NCBI GenBank assembly: GCA_009602725.1
Contig: WELB01000053.1
Span: 391,706 to 406,172 of the forward strand
Length of the DNA stretch: 14,467 nt
Origin: Spirogloea muscicola
Lineage: Eukaryota > Streptophyta > Zygnematophyceae > Spirogloeales > Spirogloeaceae
Direction: 5' to 3'
This document shows positions 8,020 to 14,467 of the stretch, piece after piece. Within the stretch, counting starts at the first letter, position 1. The number at the start of each line of letters is the position of its first letter. The notes beneath the pieces are model-generated. The model was not told the origin of the DNA and searched no databases. It was given only the letters and a program-made list of their open reading frames with translations. The translations under genes were made by a program, and so were the position numbers.

Positions 8020-8470
8020 GGCGGGCCGGGGCAAGGAGCGAAAATATGCTGATCACCCCCGGTTGCTGATGAGTTCGCGGCCCTGGCGATTGATGTACAC
8101 GGGGATATTGGCAGCCGCTGGCTGGATCTCCTTCAGCGGCTTGCCCGCCAGGCCATTGACCGGCGGCCGGGCTCTACCATGCGCCTGGCCGTATCGCTTC
8201 AACGCTCCCTTGCCCACGCCGTCCACACGCGAGCAGGCCGCGCTATGGCCGTCGCCTCTGAGACTCGGCGTAGTGCCTCTCCCTGCAGCGAGCTACTCAG
8301 ACCTGATGTTGCTCACTCGTGGGTACTGAGCTTCCCTCTGCATCGTCTATCTGTTCTGCGGTGTTTTGCAGTGTAGTCCTTTTTCCGGCTCCTCTTTCTT
8401 TGGCTTTGGACATTGTCCATTCTTTTTTGGGCTGGCTTTGCCAGCCCCTCTTCTCTAAGCGCACACTTCC
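8020..8470 (+). mobile_element. LINE copy P6: RT-ORF end plus 3' UTR and stem-loop
   Basis: The coding part reads KYADHP, then after a frame change FAALAIDVHGDIGSRWLDLL and QRLARQAIDRR. It goes straight to MRLAVSLQRSLAHAVHTRAG without the AAGSLAQV block of P2 and P7, so it carries a small in-ORF deletion. TGA is at 8327-8329. The UTR is near-identical to P7. A perfect stem-loop spans 8429-8447, and the copy ends TCTAAGCGCACACTTCC. Confidence 0.75.
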
Positions 8471-8474
8471 TACC

Positions 8475-8835
8475 AGGGGTGATGCCCGGCTTCAACGCCG
8501 CCGGTTCGCTCGCCCAAGTCTTCCGCATGCACCTGGCGGTATCGCTTCAACGCTCCCTTGCCCACGCCGTCCACACGCGAGCAGGCCGTGCCATGGCCGC
8601 CGCCTCTGGGTCTCGGCGGAGTGCCTCTTTCCCTGCAGCGAGCTACTCAGACCTGATGTTGCTCACTCGTGGGTACTGAGCTTCCCTCTGCATCGTCTAT
8701 GTTCTATGTGTTTTGGAGTGTTTTGTGGTGTCCTTTTTCCGGCTCCTCTTTCTTTGGCTTTGGACATTGTCCATTCATTTTTGGGCTGGCTTTGCCAGCC
8801 CCTCTTCCCTATGGGCGAGCACTTTCTTTCATTCT
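8475..8835 (+). mobile_element. LINE copy P7: RT-ORF end plus 3' UTR and stem-loop
   Basis: Starts a few bases after P6 ends. The frame from 8482 reads PGFNAAGSLAQVFRMHLAV, SLQRSLAHAVHTRAG, then SDLMLLTRGY-stop (TGA 8677-8679). The UTR matches P6 closely. A perfect GGGCTGGC-TTT-GCCAGCCC stem-loop spans 8783-8801, followed by ATGGGCGAGCACTTTC. High similarity to P6 indicates the youngest pair in the window or a tandem duplication. Confidence 0.75.
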
Positions 8836-8839
8836 TTCT

Positions 8840-8895
8840 CATTCGGGTGGGCTGGCCCTCACAGCCATCGCCCTCTACTAGGAGCACCTTTTATC
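8840..8895 (+). mobile_element. LINE 3' tail, copy P8 (stem-loop only)
   Basis: A short tail directly after P7: GGCTG/CAGCC stem at 8850-8866, then ATCGCCCTCTACTAGGAGCACC. It belongs to the same subfamily as M1 and M6, not to P6/P7. Confidence 0.6.
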
Positions 8896-8953
8896 CTGCT
8901 GCTGCACGCATCTAAAGGCGTGATATGAACTGTGCAACACGACCCGTGTCAGC

Positions 8954-9379
8954 TCAGGCCCCTTCAGTTGCCGTGATGCCAAGGTCTTCAAAGCTTAGAA
9001 TAGGTCTGGAATACATCCTATTCAGTAGTTTATCAGTCGACACAGAACAAATCTTTGGAACTGTGTCAATAACTGGCTTGGGTGACACAGGCTTAACGCG
9101 GCGAGGTAGGCTGTCGGCTTCAATATCCTTCAACTGAAAACTCGCCGGGTATCGAAGGTTACCAGACCTGATACTTTGCTGCAATTCGTTTTCCCCCCGC
9201 ATAAGAGGATTACGACTGGGCAGAGATAAAGCATAAGCATGACGGTGATGAGCATCATACCCATCAGGATTGTGGGGGTTGTGCTGTCCTGTGTAAGTAT
9301 CCTCATCCTCCTGCTGATCTGAATAAGGCAATGCAGCCGAGACTATCTTAGACTTGGTCTGCGTCTTGGCAACTGCCAA
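8954..9379 (-). pseudogene. gag C-terminal fragment (copy 2)
   Basis: About 141 open codons (VAKTQTKSKIVSAALPYSD, DTYTGQHNPHNPDGYDA, ... ending GITATEGA-stop). They match the alternative frame of copy 1 and extend about 25 residues further than copy 1 allows. There is no protease, RT or zinc motif. The continued frame in two diverged copies suggests that this was once coding. Confidence 0.5.
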
Positions 9380-9442
9380 TTGTTTAGTTATTGTTCATAC
9401 CTGAAACTCTTTTGCCAGTTGATCGTTTTTTGAAGGAGAGGA

Positions 9443-9468
9443 CCCGGAAGACTGTGCAGTCTTCCGGG
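9443..9468. repeat. 26-bp palindrome inside gag copy 2
   Basis: Arms CCCGGAAGACTG (9443-9454) and CAGTCTTCCGGG (9457-9468) around TG. Copy 1 has only the left arm (near 2442-2457), so the right arm plus a repeated TGCA was added after the copies diverged. Confidence 0.85.
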
Positions 9469-9557
9469 TGCAACCTGACTAGAACCCCTTTCTTGGCTAT
9501 ATTCCTTCTTCATGGAGCTAGGCAATTTTTCAGGGTGTTTCTGCAAGCACTGTGTGT

Positions 9558-9770
9558 CTAGATGTCCGGCCCTATTACAGAACGAGCAGACAGCTCCCGA
9601 TTATGGTGAAGGAACCTGCAGTATTCTTTAAGATGTCCCCGCTTCCCGCATGAAGACATTATGGGATAGAAAGGTCCTGAGAAGAAGATGACTTGACAAG
9701 AGGTGAAGACACGGGTGTGGCAATATGAATCCTGACATCTACTCCTATACTTGAATCGGAAATCATCCAT
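9558..9770 (-). pseudogene. gag zinc-knuckle fragment (copy 2)
   Basis: A short frame containing CGKRGHLKEYC, the second half of the first zinc knuckle. Unlike copy 1 it keeps the His, but it has lost the first Cys pair position. The second knuckle is out of frame. Fragmentary and certainly non-functional on its own. Confidence 0.5.
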
Positions 9771-10334
9771 CTCAAGCTCCAGTTACCTTCTCATTCTGAT
9801 ACTACATTATATATGCGTATCTATCTCATCTCAAACCAAGTATCCAATTTTCTCGTTTTCTGTTTCCTTTCACAATGTTTGGCGTTGCCAGTCACGTCAA
9901 CTCTACCTTGTCACCTGAATTTCACACAAATCTGTCTATCGCGTTAATTAGCAACCGACACCAGGTGGCACGACAGCCTATACAAGGCCATGCACTGTTC
10001 AGGCAAGAGCTAATGCAAAGAGTGGGGCTACACAAAGCGAGACCCTATTGAATGTGGGGCTAAGGTACAGTGCAAAAGCCGGCTGATGCGGGACTACAGT
10101 AACAACGGTGAGCTCATGCAGGTCTGACCGGCTAGATTGGGGAGCCAGTCAGAGCACCGCCACAGGAGCCAGTGGCCTGATTAGAGCGCGCCCAGCACGC
10201 TGATGGATAACCAGAGCTTGGGTGCGCTGCAAACTTAGCGAATGCAGCGTGTTGTCACATGCAAATGATGCCTGTGAGATGCTAGTGTGCCCCAAGCTGC
10301 CCCCCGACTGCGACGGCATGCGTCAATGAGAAAG
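9771..10334. other. Unassigned intergenic stretch
   Basis: No gene, LINE tail or clear repeat recognised. Base composition is ordinary, with AT-rich parts near 9780-9860 and repeated GTGGGGCTA words near 10022 and 10055. It may hold distal regulatory DNA for the TMEM120-like gene, but nothing specific can be pointed to. Confidence 0.35.
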
Positions 10335-10475
10335 TAAGTTCTTCCAATGGGAGCGAGGGCTGTACAAAGCCAGCCCAGACAGAATGGAAGGGCTCGCCCA
10401 GGTCCTGCCACTGACGGCCACACGCCCCGTGCACGTCCACCGCAAGCGCCACATAATTGTCAACCAGCGTTAACC
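10335..10475 (-). mobile_element. LINE copy M3: coding scrap fused to 3' tail
   Basis: On the minus strand the frame reads YVALAVDVHGACGRQWQDL (about 10401-10455), matching FAALAIDVHGDIGSRWLDL of P6. It then jumps straight into the tail: stem GGGCTG/CAGCCC at 10357-10376, then CATTGGAAGAACTTAC. The remaining ~90 codons of the ORF and most of the UTR are missing, an internal deletion not seen in the other copies. Confidence 0.6.
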
Positions 10476-10494
10476 AGCTGGGCCAGATGCTGGA

Positions 10495-10560
10495 GGAGGA
10501 AGGACGAAGTGGCTCCCCCAATGGGGGCAAGGGCTGGGATACGCCAGCCCGGGAGGAACT
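10495..10560 (-). mobile_element. LINE 3' tail, copy M4
   Basis: Stem GGGCTGG/CCAGCCC at 10531-10550, with a second stem CCCCC-AAT-GGGGG at 10515-10527 as written on the plus strand. It ends GAGCCACTTCGTCC on the minus strand. It lies directly against M3 and M5. Confidence 0.65.
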
Positions 10561-10564
10561 GACG

Positions 10565-10615
10565 AAGTGGCACTTCCAAACGGGGCGACGGCTGCGAAAA
10601 GAGCTACTTCCTTTA
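10565..10615 (-). mobile_element. LINE 3' tail, copy M5 (diverged)
   Basis: On the minus strand it reads CTTTTCGCAGCCGTCGCCCC then GTTTGGAAGTGCCACTTCGTC, resembling M4 and P5 tails. The first stem is degraded. It is the closest LINE fragment to the TMEM120-like start codon, about 200 bp upstream. Confidence 0.45.
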
Positions 10616-10741
10616 GGACGTGCTACCGCGTCTCTCGACATCGCTTTCCGGGGCCTCCGCCGCTCAGCGCCGCGGCCCTGCCGCCATTCCCGCGCCCGCC
10701 AGCGCACCGCGGCCGCGTCCCGCTCTCCGCTCCTGAGAGCA

Positions 10742-10781
10742 CCAGCTGCTGCTGCTGCTGCTGCTGCCGCCGCCGCCGCTG
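10742..10781. repeat. (GCT)n(GCC)n triplet tract in the presumed 5' UTR
   Basis: About seven GCT units run into about five GCC units, 40 bp before the TMEM120-like ATG. The surrounding 10620-10821 is GC-rich and free of ATG, consistent with a 5' UTR or promoter. Confidence 0.75.
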
Positions 10782-10821
10782 CGCTGGCCAGCACCGGCTG
10801 CAGCGGAGCGGCGGGGCGGCA

Positions 10822-13690
10822 ATGGAGGACAAAGCTTGGCAGCCGTCCGTCCCGCCGGTGCAGGAGGAGGTCAAGGCCGTCCGCGAGGTCGCGGAAGAGG
10901 ACAGCCCAGGCGTGAGCGACGCCGGGAGGCAGCTGGCGGCCGGGATAGCGTCCGTGCTGGACCGCTGCAAGGCGCTGCAGGACACGGCCACGGCTTACAG
11001 CAGCCGGCTGAAAACTGAGGGCGACAGCCTCGGCGAGCAGGCCATCAGCCTGTCCGCGGAGGTGAAGGCTCTGCGGGCCGACGTGAACCATGCCCTGGAG
11101 AAGGACGACATGACGTCCGACCTTGCGGAGCAGGTTGGCAGCCTACATAGCTCTGTCAGAGGAAGGGCACAATCTTGACGCTCCTTATAATCCTTCGAGG
11201 AGGTGCATTTGTCAGAAAGCCTACGGCGATAGTGCATGTAGTTGCCGTCACGGCATAGCTCGGGAAAGTGGTGAGGAACTGCCACCTTGCAAGTAATAGG
11301 TTGCTGAAAATCTGCCATAAGCAGCTCAACTGTTGCGCTTGCCAAGTCAGCTCCCACATAGGCAACACAGTGCTGTCATGTGCTTTGTGTTCACAGCTTG
11401 AGGAGAGCCTCCTAAGAGCTCGCAGCATGGTGTATGAGGGCGATGTCGCGGCTTTGCTGCCACACAAAGCAAACGGTAAGGCGCCTACCCACTCGTCCTC
11501 GTCACCCCTGTCATCTGCCTCTGCTTAGCGTGTCCGGTAGTGGGTATGCATAAATTACGAATGTGGCTAGCTCATGCTGAAGCGAGCTTGCAGAACTGAA
11601 ATGAGTGCAGGGCTTGCAGATACTTCCTGCAGATTGCTGGCATCTCTGACAATTCGCATCTGGCTCGGCTCGCTTTTCAGGACTATTCCTCAGGCTGCTT
11701 TTAGGAAACGTCAATGTCAAGTCTGCAAGGCGAGATGTCCGCTTCAAAGTGAAGGAAGAGTATAACAGCTACAGAGTATGGAGGCACCTCCTGTCTTCAG
11801 ATTTCAGTTGTTGGAAAGCTTCATGCCCTTATTGCCGAACATTAGCCTGTTTCGGCTAACTACCACTAAGTCTCTCATCAGCCTATTGTCAGATCTTGAC
11901 GTAAATTTTTTGTTAAAAGTTAGTCAAGTGCTCAGCTGCATATTACTGTGATGCAGGATAGGACTGCCATGCTGTTCCTAGTCTTTCCCGCCATCCTGCT
12001 ATTACTGAAGGAGCGATACTGGAGTGGGTGCTTTCCTGCTGTACCTATTCAGATATACCAGGTACCTGCACGCACCCAGAAACATTGACTTCTGGGAGCT
12101 CCGAGCAAGCGCGGCGATTCCTGCAGCAGGCCGTGTAGCTTGTGGAGAGCTCAAAGTGCAGCACTACATATCCTGTGTCCTTCTTGGTTGGCAGGGTTGG
12201 TTACTGTTCTTCTACTGCAGCCTTGCACTCCGGGAAAACATACTGCGGATCAATGGCAGCGACATTCGGCCATGGTTTGTTTTGCTTCGGCTCATCCCCA
12301 CCTGTCATAATGCCCAAACTTGGTATTGGGGACATCTGTCCTACTAGATTGGAGCTTTGGTCAGGTAATCATAAGCACGTTCTATCAGCAGAGCGCACGA
12401 TGCGGAGCTGCAGTCTGCATGATACGCACTTGTGCTCATATAATGCCCAGCCATTCGCGGCCGCCCCCTGATGCATTTGACCATTAGCCACATTGCCACA
12501 GGTGGATTCAGCATCACTACTTTGCCATGCTGACGGCTCTGATAAGCCTCACCTGGGGAATCGAAGGTCCTGATTGTGAGCGTAAACAGGTACACCGTCA
12601 AGATTACTTGCAAAGGCACTTTCTTCCCCGCAGTATCGCCAGTGGTATAGATGATTGACCAGTCTGCCAGAAATCCCATTTCGGGCAGCTTGTGCACTGA
12701 CATGCATGTTGAGATGTCAAATTCAGCAAGGAGTGAGGCTATTTCTTGCTTGGGCTATCATGCAAGGTGCTGCTATGCTTTTGCAAAACCATTACCAACG
12801 CCAACGCTTATATACGCGGATAGCACTAGGCAAGGTAGGGCTCTTACTGTATAGAAAGACCTCTACCAGGAAGCCACTGGCTTGCAGGATCTCATTGTCA
12901 CTAAGAGTCTTAGCAGACGGACCATCGTTGAGAGCAAAAGGTGATCATTGAATCTGCTTGAGCTGTCTTCAGCATTCTGCGCCTTGTCACGTAGTAAGGT
13001 GCACCTGGATGCTGTGCACAGGCTGGTCGCATGGATGTCGTGTGGGGTGAAGCAGCAGGTGTCACTGGCCAGCTATGGCTCCTATATCCTGTACTTTTCA
13101 TTCTTCAGGTGCTTACAGTCTTGTGCTGCTCTTTACCAGGCAAGCGAAGGGCTTGATGCTTAAGGGGTACATGACAGAAGAAGTCGTACGTATGTGCAAG
13201 GCTTCTGGCTGATATGCAAGAGGTGACGCAAGGCGGCACCATGTATATCATCCTAGCTGTTCTGACACTAAGTCCTCATCCCCTTCGCCTTTCAGGCATT
13301 TCAATCCTGTCTTGGCTTGATGTTACTGAAGACAGCTGTCTATGAGGCATCAGAGTGGCAGGTATGGCCCTCACATCTGCTAGTGTTGGTGGGGACTCAG
13401 TGCTGCTCAAGCTGTACGGTCATCTGTTAGCTTGAGGCTGCCTTGAATTCATTGCTGAGCAAATTTACATATGGGCAGAAAGAGTTGAGAAGCGAACTCG
13501 TGTAGACTAATGGTCTCAAGCTAGTGGCTTGCAGATTGCTGTGTGTGGCATCCTCTTACTTGTGATGGCTGTCGGCAACTTTGTCAACACGGTAGCAACA
13601 GTCGTCACCAAGTCCAAAGTGAAGGCCAAGATGAGAAAGCGTGGCCGGAAGATGCTCCAGCAGATGTCCATGTCGTCCAAGAAGGACTAG
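10822..13690 (+). CDS. TMEM120/TMPIT-like multipass membrane protein, ten exons
   Basis: Exons: 10822-11133, 11397-11475, 11681-11775, 11957-12061, 12195-12274, 12502-12589, 12727-12834, 13022-13108, 13296-13361, 13535-13690. All introns are GT-AG and all phases agree, giving 391 residues and TAG. The start is the first ATG after a GC-rich leader, with G at -3 and +4. Residues 1-120 are soluble and coiled-coil-like (LKTEGDSLGEQ, LEESLLRARSMVYEGDVAAL). Then come the family blocks FKVKEEYNSYRDRTA (148-166), LALRENILRINGSDIRPWWI (206-226), HHY (228-230), YQRQRLYTRIALGK (276-289) and RMDVVWGE (292-299). About six hydrophobic segments lie between residues 166 and 361, and the C-terminus is basic. 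Animal TMEM120A/TACAN and TMEM120B are nuclear-envelope/ER proteins with an ELOVL-like fold that binds coenzyme A. The plant function is not settled and the ion-channel claim is disputed. LINE tails flank the gene on both sides but none interrupts an exon. Confidence 0.93.
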
Positions 13691-13974
13691 GTTGTATTGC
13701 TGTTGGGCTTGGCCCTGAGGACTCAGTGGGCTGGATGGAGCATGGCCAAAGAGACACAACTTTCACTTGCACGTGGCTAAGCTCAGTCCAAGGCAGTGAC
13801 ACAGATTGTCCAGGACGTCAGGCTTGCTAGGCTAGGCCACAGGAGGATTTGGAGTTGGATGTACGAGCAGGAATGATGGGAAGTGCCAAGAAGAGTGCCT
13901 CACCGCGCTCTCGCAGCTGGCAATCCCTTGCCAGACCACACCGGCTCCTCAGAAGAGAGACGAGAGGAGGCTCT
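13691..13974. other. Probable 3' UTR of the TMEM120-like gene
   Basis: Follows the TAG. No coding feature, LINE module or clear AATAAA-type signal recognised before the P9 tail begins. Confidence 0.4.
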
Positions 13975-14085
13975 TGCGAGCCTTTCGTTTGTCCGGCTCC
14001 TTCTGACCTTGTTCAATCTCTTGTGGGCAGGCTTTGCCCAGCCCTCGCCCTCTTTCGAAGAGCTACTTCTACTGCCGAAGGAAGT
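13975..14085 (+). mobile_element. LINE 3' tail, copy P9
   Basis: UTR block TTTGTCCGGCTCCTTCTGAC then TTGTTCAATC, and the stem TGGGC/GCCCA at 14024-14040. Here the pairing register has shifted relative to other copies, yet a stem is kept. A second stem CTCTT-TCG-AAGAG follows at about 14049-14061. It ends GAGCTACTTCTAC. No coding part was recognised. Confidence 0.6.
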
Positions 14086-14134
14086 AAGTAGAAATGACTA
14101 GCTCTTTCAATGTATGGCAATGGCGATGTGAGCG

Positions 14135-14240
14135 AGAGGCCAGGCCAAGGAGAGAAAAGCCTCTTCCAGTAGAAGGCGATGGCTGCAGTTGGCCAGCCCA
14201 AGATAACAGAATGAACTGAGTGCGAAGGGGCCAGAAAAGC
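14135..14240 (-). mobile_element. LINE 3' tail, copy M6
   Basis: On the minus strand it has CTTTTCTGGCCCCTTCGCAC, then the stem GGCTG/CAGCC (14181-14198 on the plus strand), then ATCGCCTTCTACTGGAAGAGG. It faces P9, so the two tails form a loose inverted pair. Confidence 0.6.
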
Positions 14241-14314
14241 GCCGAAGCACCGCAGGGATGAACGGGGTGGACGGGGCAGAGTGGCGGGCAGCCCGAGGCA
14301 GGCAGGGGCGGGCC

Positions 14315-14344
14315 GGGACGGGACGGGACGGGACGGGACGGGAC
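14315..14344. repeat. (GGGAC)6 pentanucleotide repeat
   Basis: Six exact GGGAC units followed by a GGGGAC variant, within a GC-rich stretch that runs to the window end. The last bases are a C homopolymer. Confidence 0.9.
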
Positions 14345-14467
14345 GGGGACGCCGTCCAGGCCCGCGGATCCGGGGGCAGATGCCGCTCCCGCGCAGGTCC
14401 TGCCGCCGCCCTCCGCCGAGCGAAATCGATTCGGTGCTCGAATCCCCCAAACCCCGCCCCCCCCCCC

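Larger units (their letters stand above)
8925..9770 (-). mobile_element. Decayed gag-type retroelement, copy 2 (partial)
   Basis: Matches 2028 to about 2740 of copy 1 nearly throughout, then continues at low coordinates past the point where copy 1 ends. At the high-coordinate end similarity becomes patchy around 9750. A block near 9759 (GAAATCATC) resembles copy 1 near 2806, suggesting an internal deletion. The gag N-terminal half and the CCAAT array are absent. Confidence 0.7.

Noticed and set aside
10282-11091. Long minus-strand open frame (269 codons) upstream of and across the first TMEM120-like exon
   Set aside because: Its high-coordinate half is the antisense of the real coding exon and GC-rich leader, and its low-coordinate half is LINE tail sequence. 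It shows no single coherent protein.
12855-12940. Possible extra exon in the TMEM120-like gene, bounded by AG and GT
   Set aside because: It is 86 bp long and would shift the frame. Skipping it joins IALGK to AGRMDVVW exactly as the family expects.
14425-14467. tRNA-like GCTCGAATCCCCC and terminal C-run (tRNA gene or telomere)
   Set aside because: No A-box, anticodon arm or acceptor pairing could be found, and the C-run has no telomeric repeat unit.

Overview
The window looks like nuclear DNA from a streptophyte (green plant lineage), possibly an early-diverging one such as a charophyte alga. Both recognisable genes are plant families split by many short GT-AG introns, and the space between them is filled with retroelement debris. 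No bacterial operon, organelle gene, rRNA or tRNA was seen. The lineage assignment is an inference; the intron-exon structure is read directly from the sequence.

Layout. (1) 1-1694: the 3' part of a NEP1-interacting-protein-like RING-H2 gene on the plus strand. Four exons are visible and the start lies upstream of the window. (2) 2028 to about 3600: a decayed gag-type retroelement on the minus strand, with two zinc knuckles and a frame break. Behind its 5' end lies an array of ~36-bp repeats rich in CCAAT boxes (3703-3908). (3) About 4060-8890: a (GAC/GGC) triplet tract, then a dense field of 5'-truncated LINE (non-LTR retrotransposon) 3' ends on both strands, several in head-to-tail tandem. 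(4) About 8925-9770: a second, partial copy of the gag element. (5) 10335-10615: three more LINE tails, stacked directly upstream of (6) 10822-13690, a complete ten-exon TMEM120/TMPIT-like membrane protein gene that splices in frame to 391 residues. (7) 13975-14240: two further LINE tails in opposite orientation, then GC-rich simple repeats to the window end.

The most interesting pattern is the LINE family. More than a dozen fragments carry one or more parts of the same 3' module: the end of a reverse-transcriptase ORF (typically ending ...RGY-stop), a ~100-bp 3' UTR, and a terminal stem-loop of the form GGGCTGGC-TTT-GCCAGCCC, usually followed by a second small stem-loop. Pairing in the first stem survives in copies whose sequence has diverged. 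This fits a structured 3' signal for a LINE reverse transcriptase, but it has not been tested. The two host genes have no evident functional link to each other.
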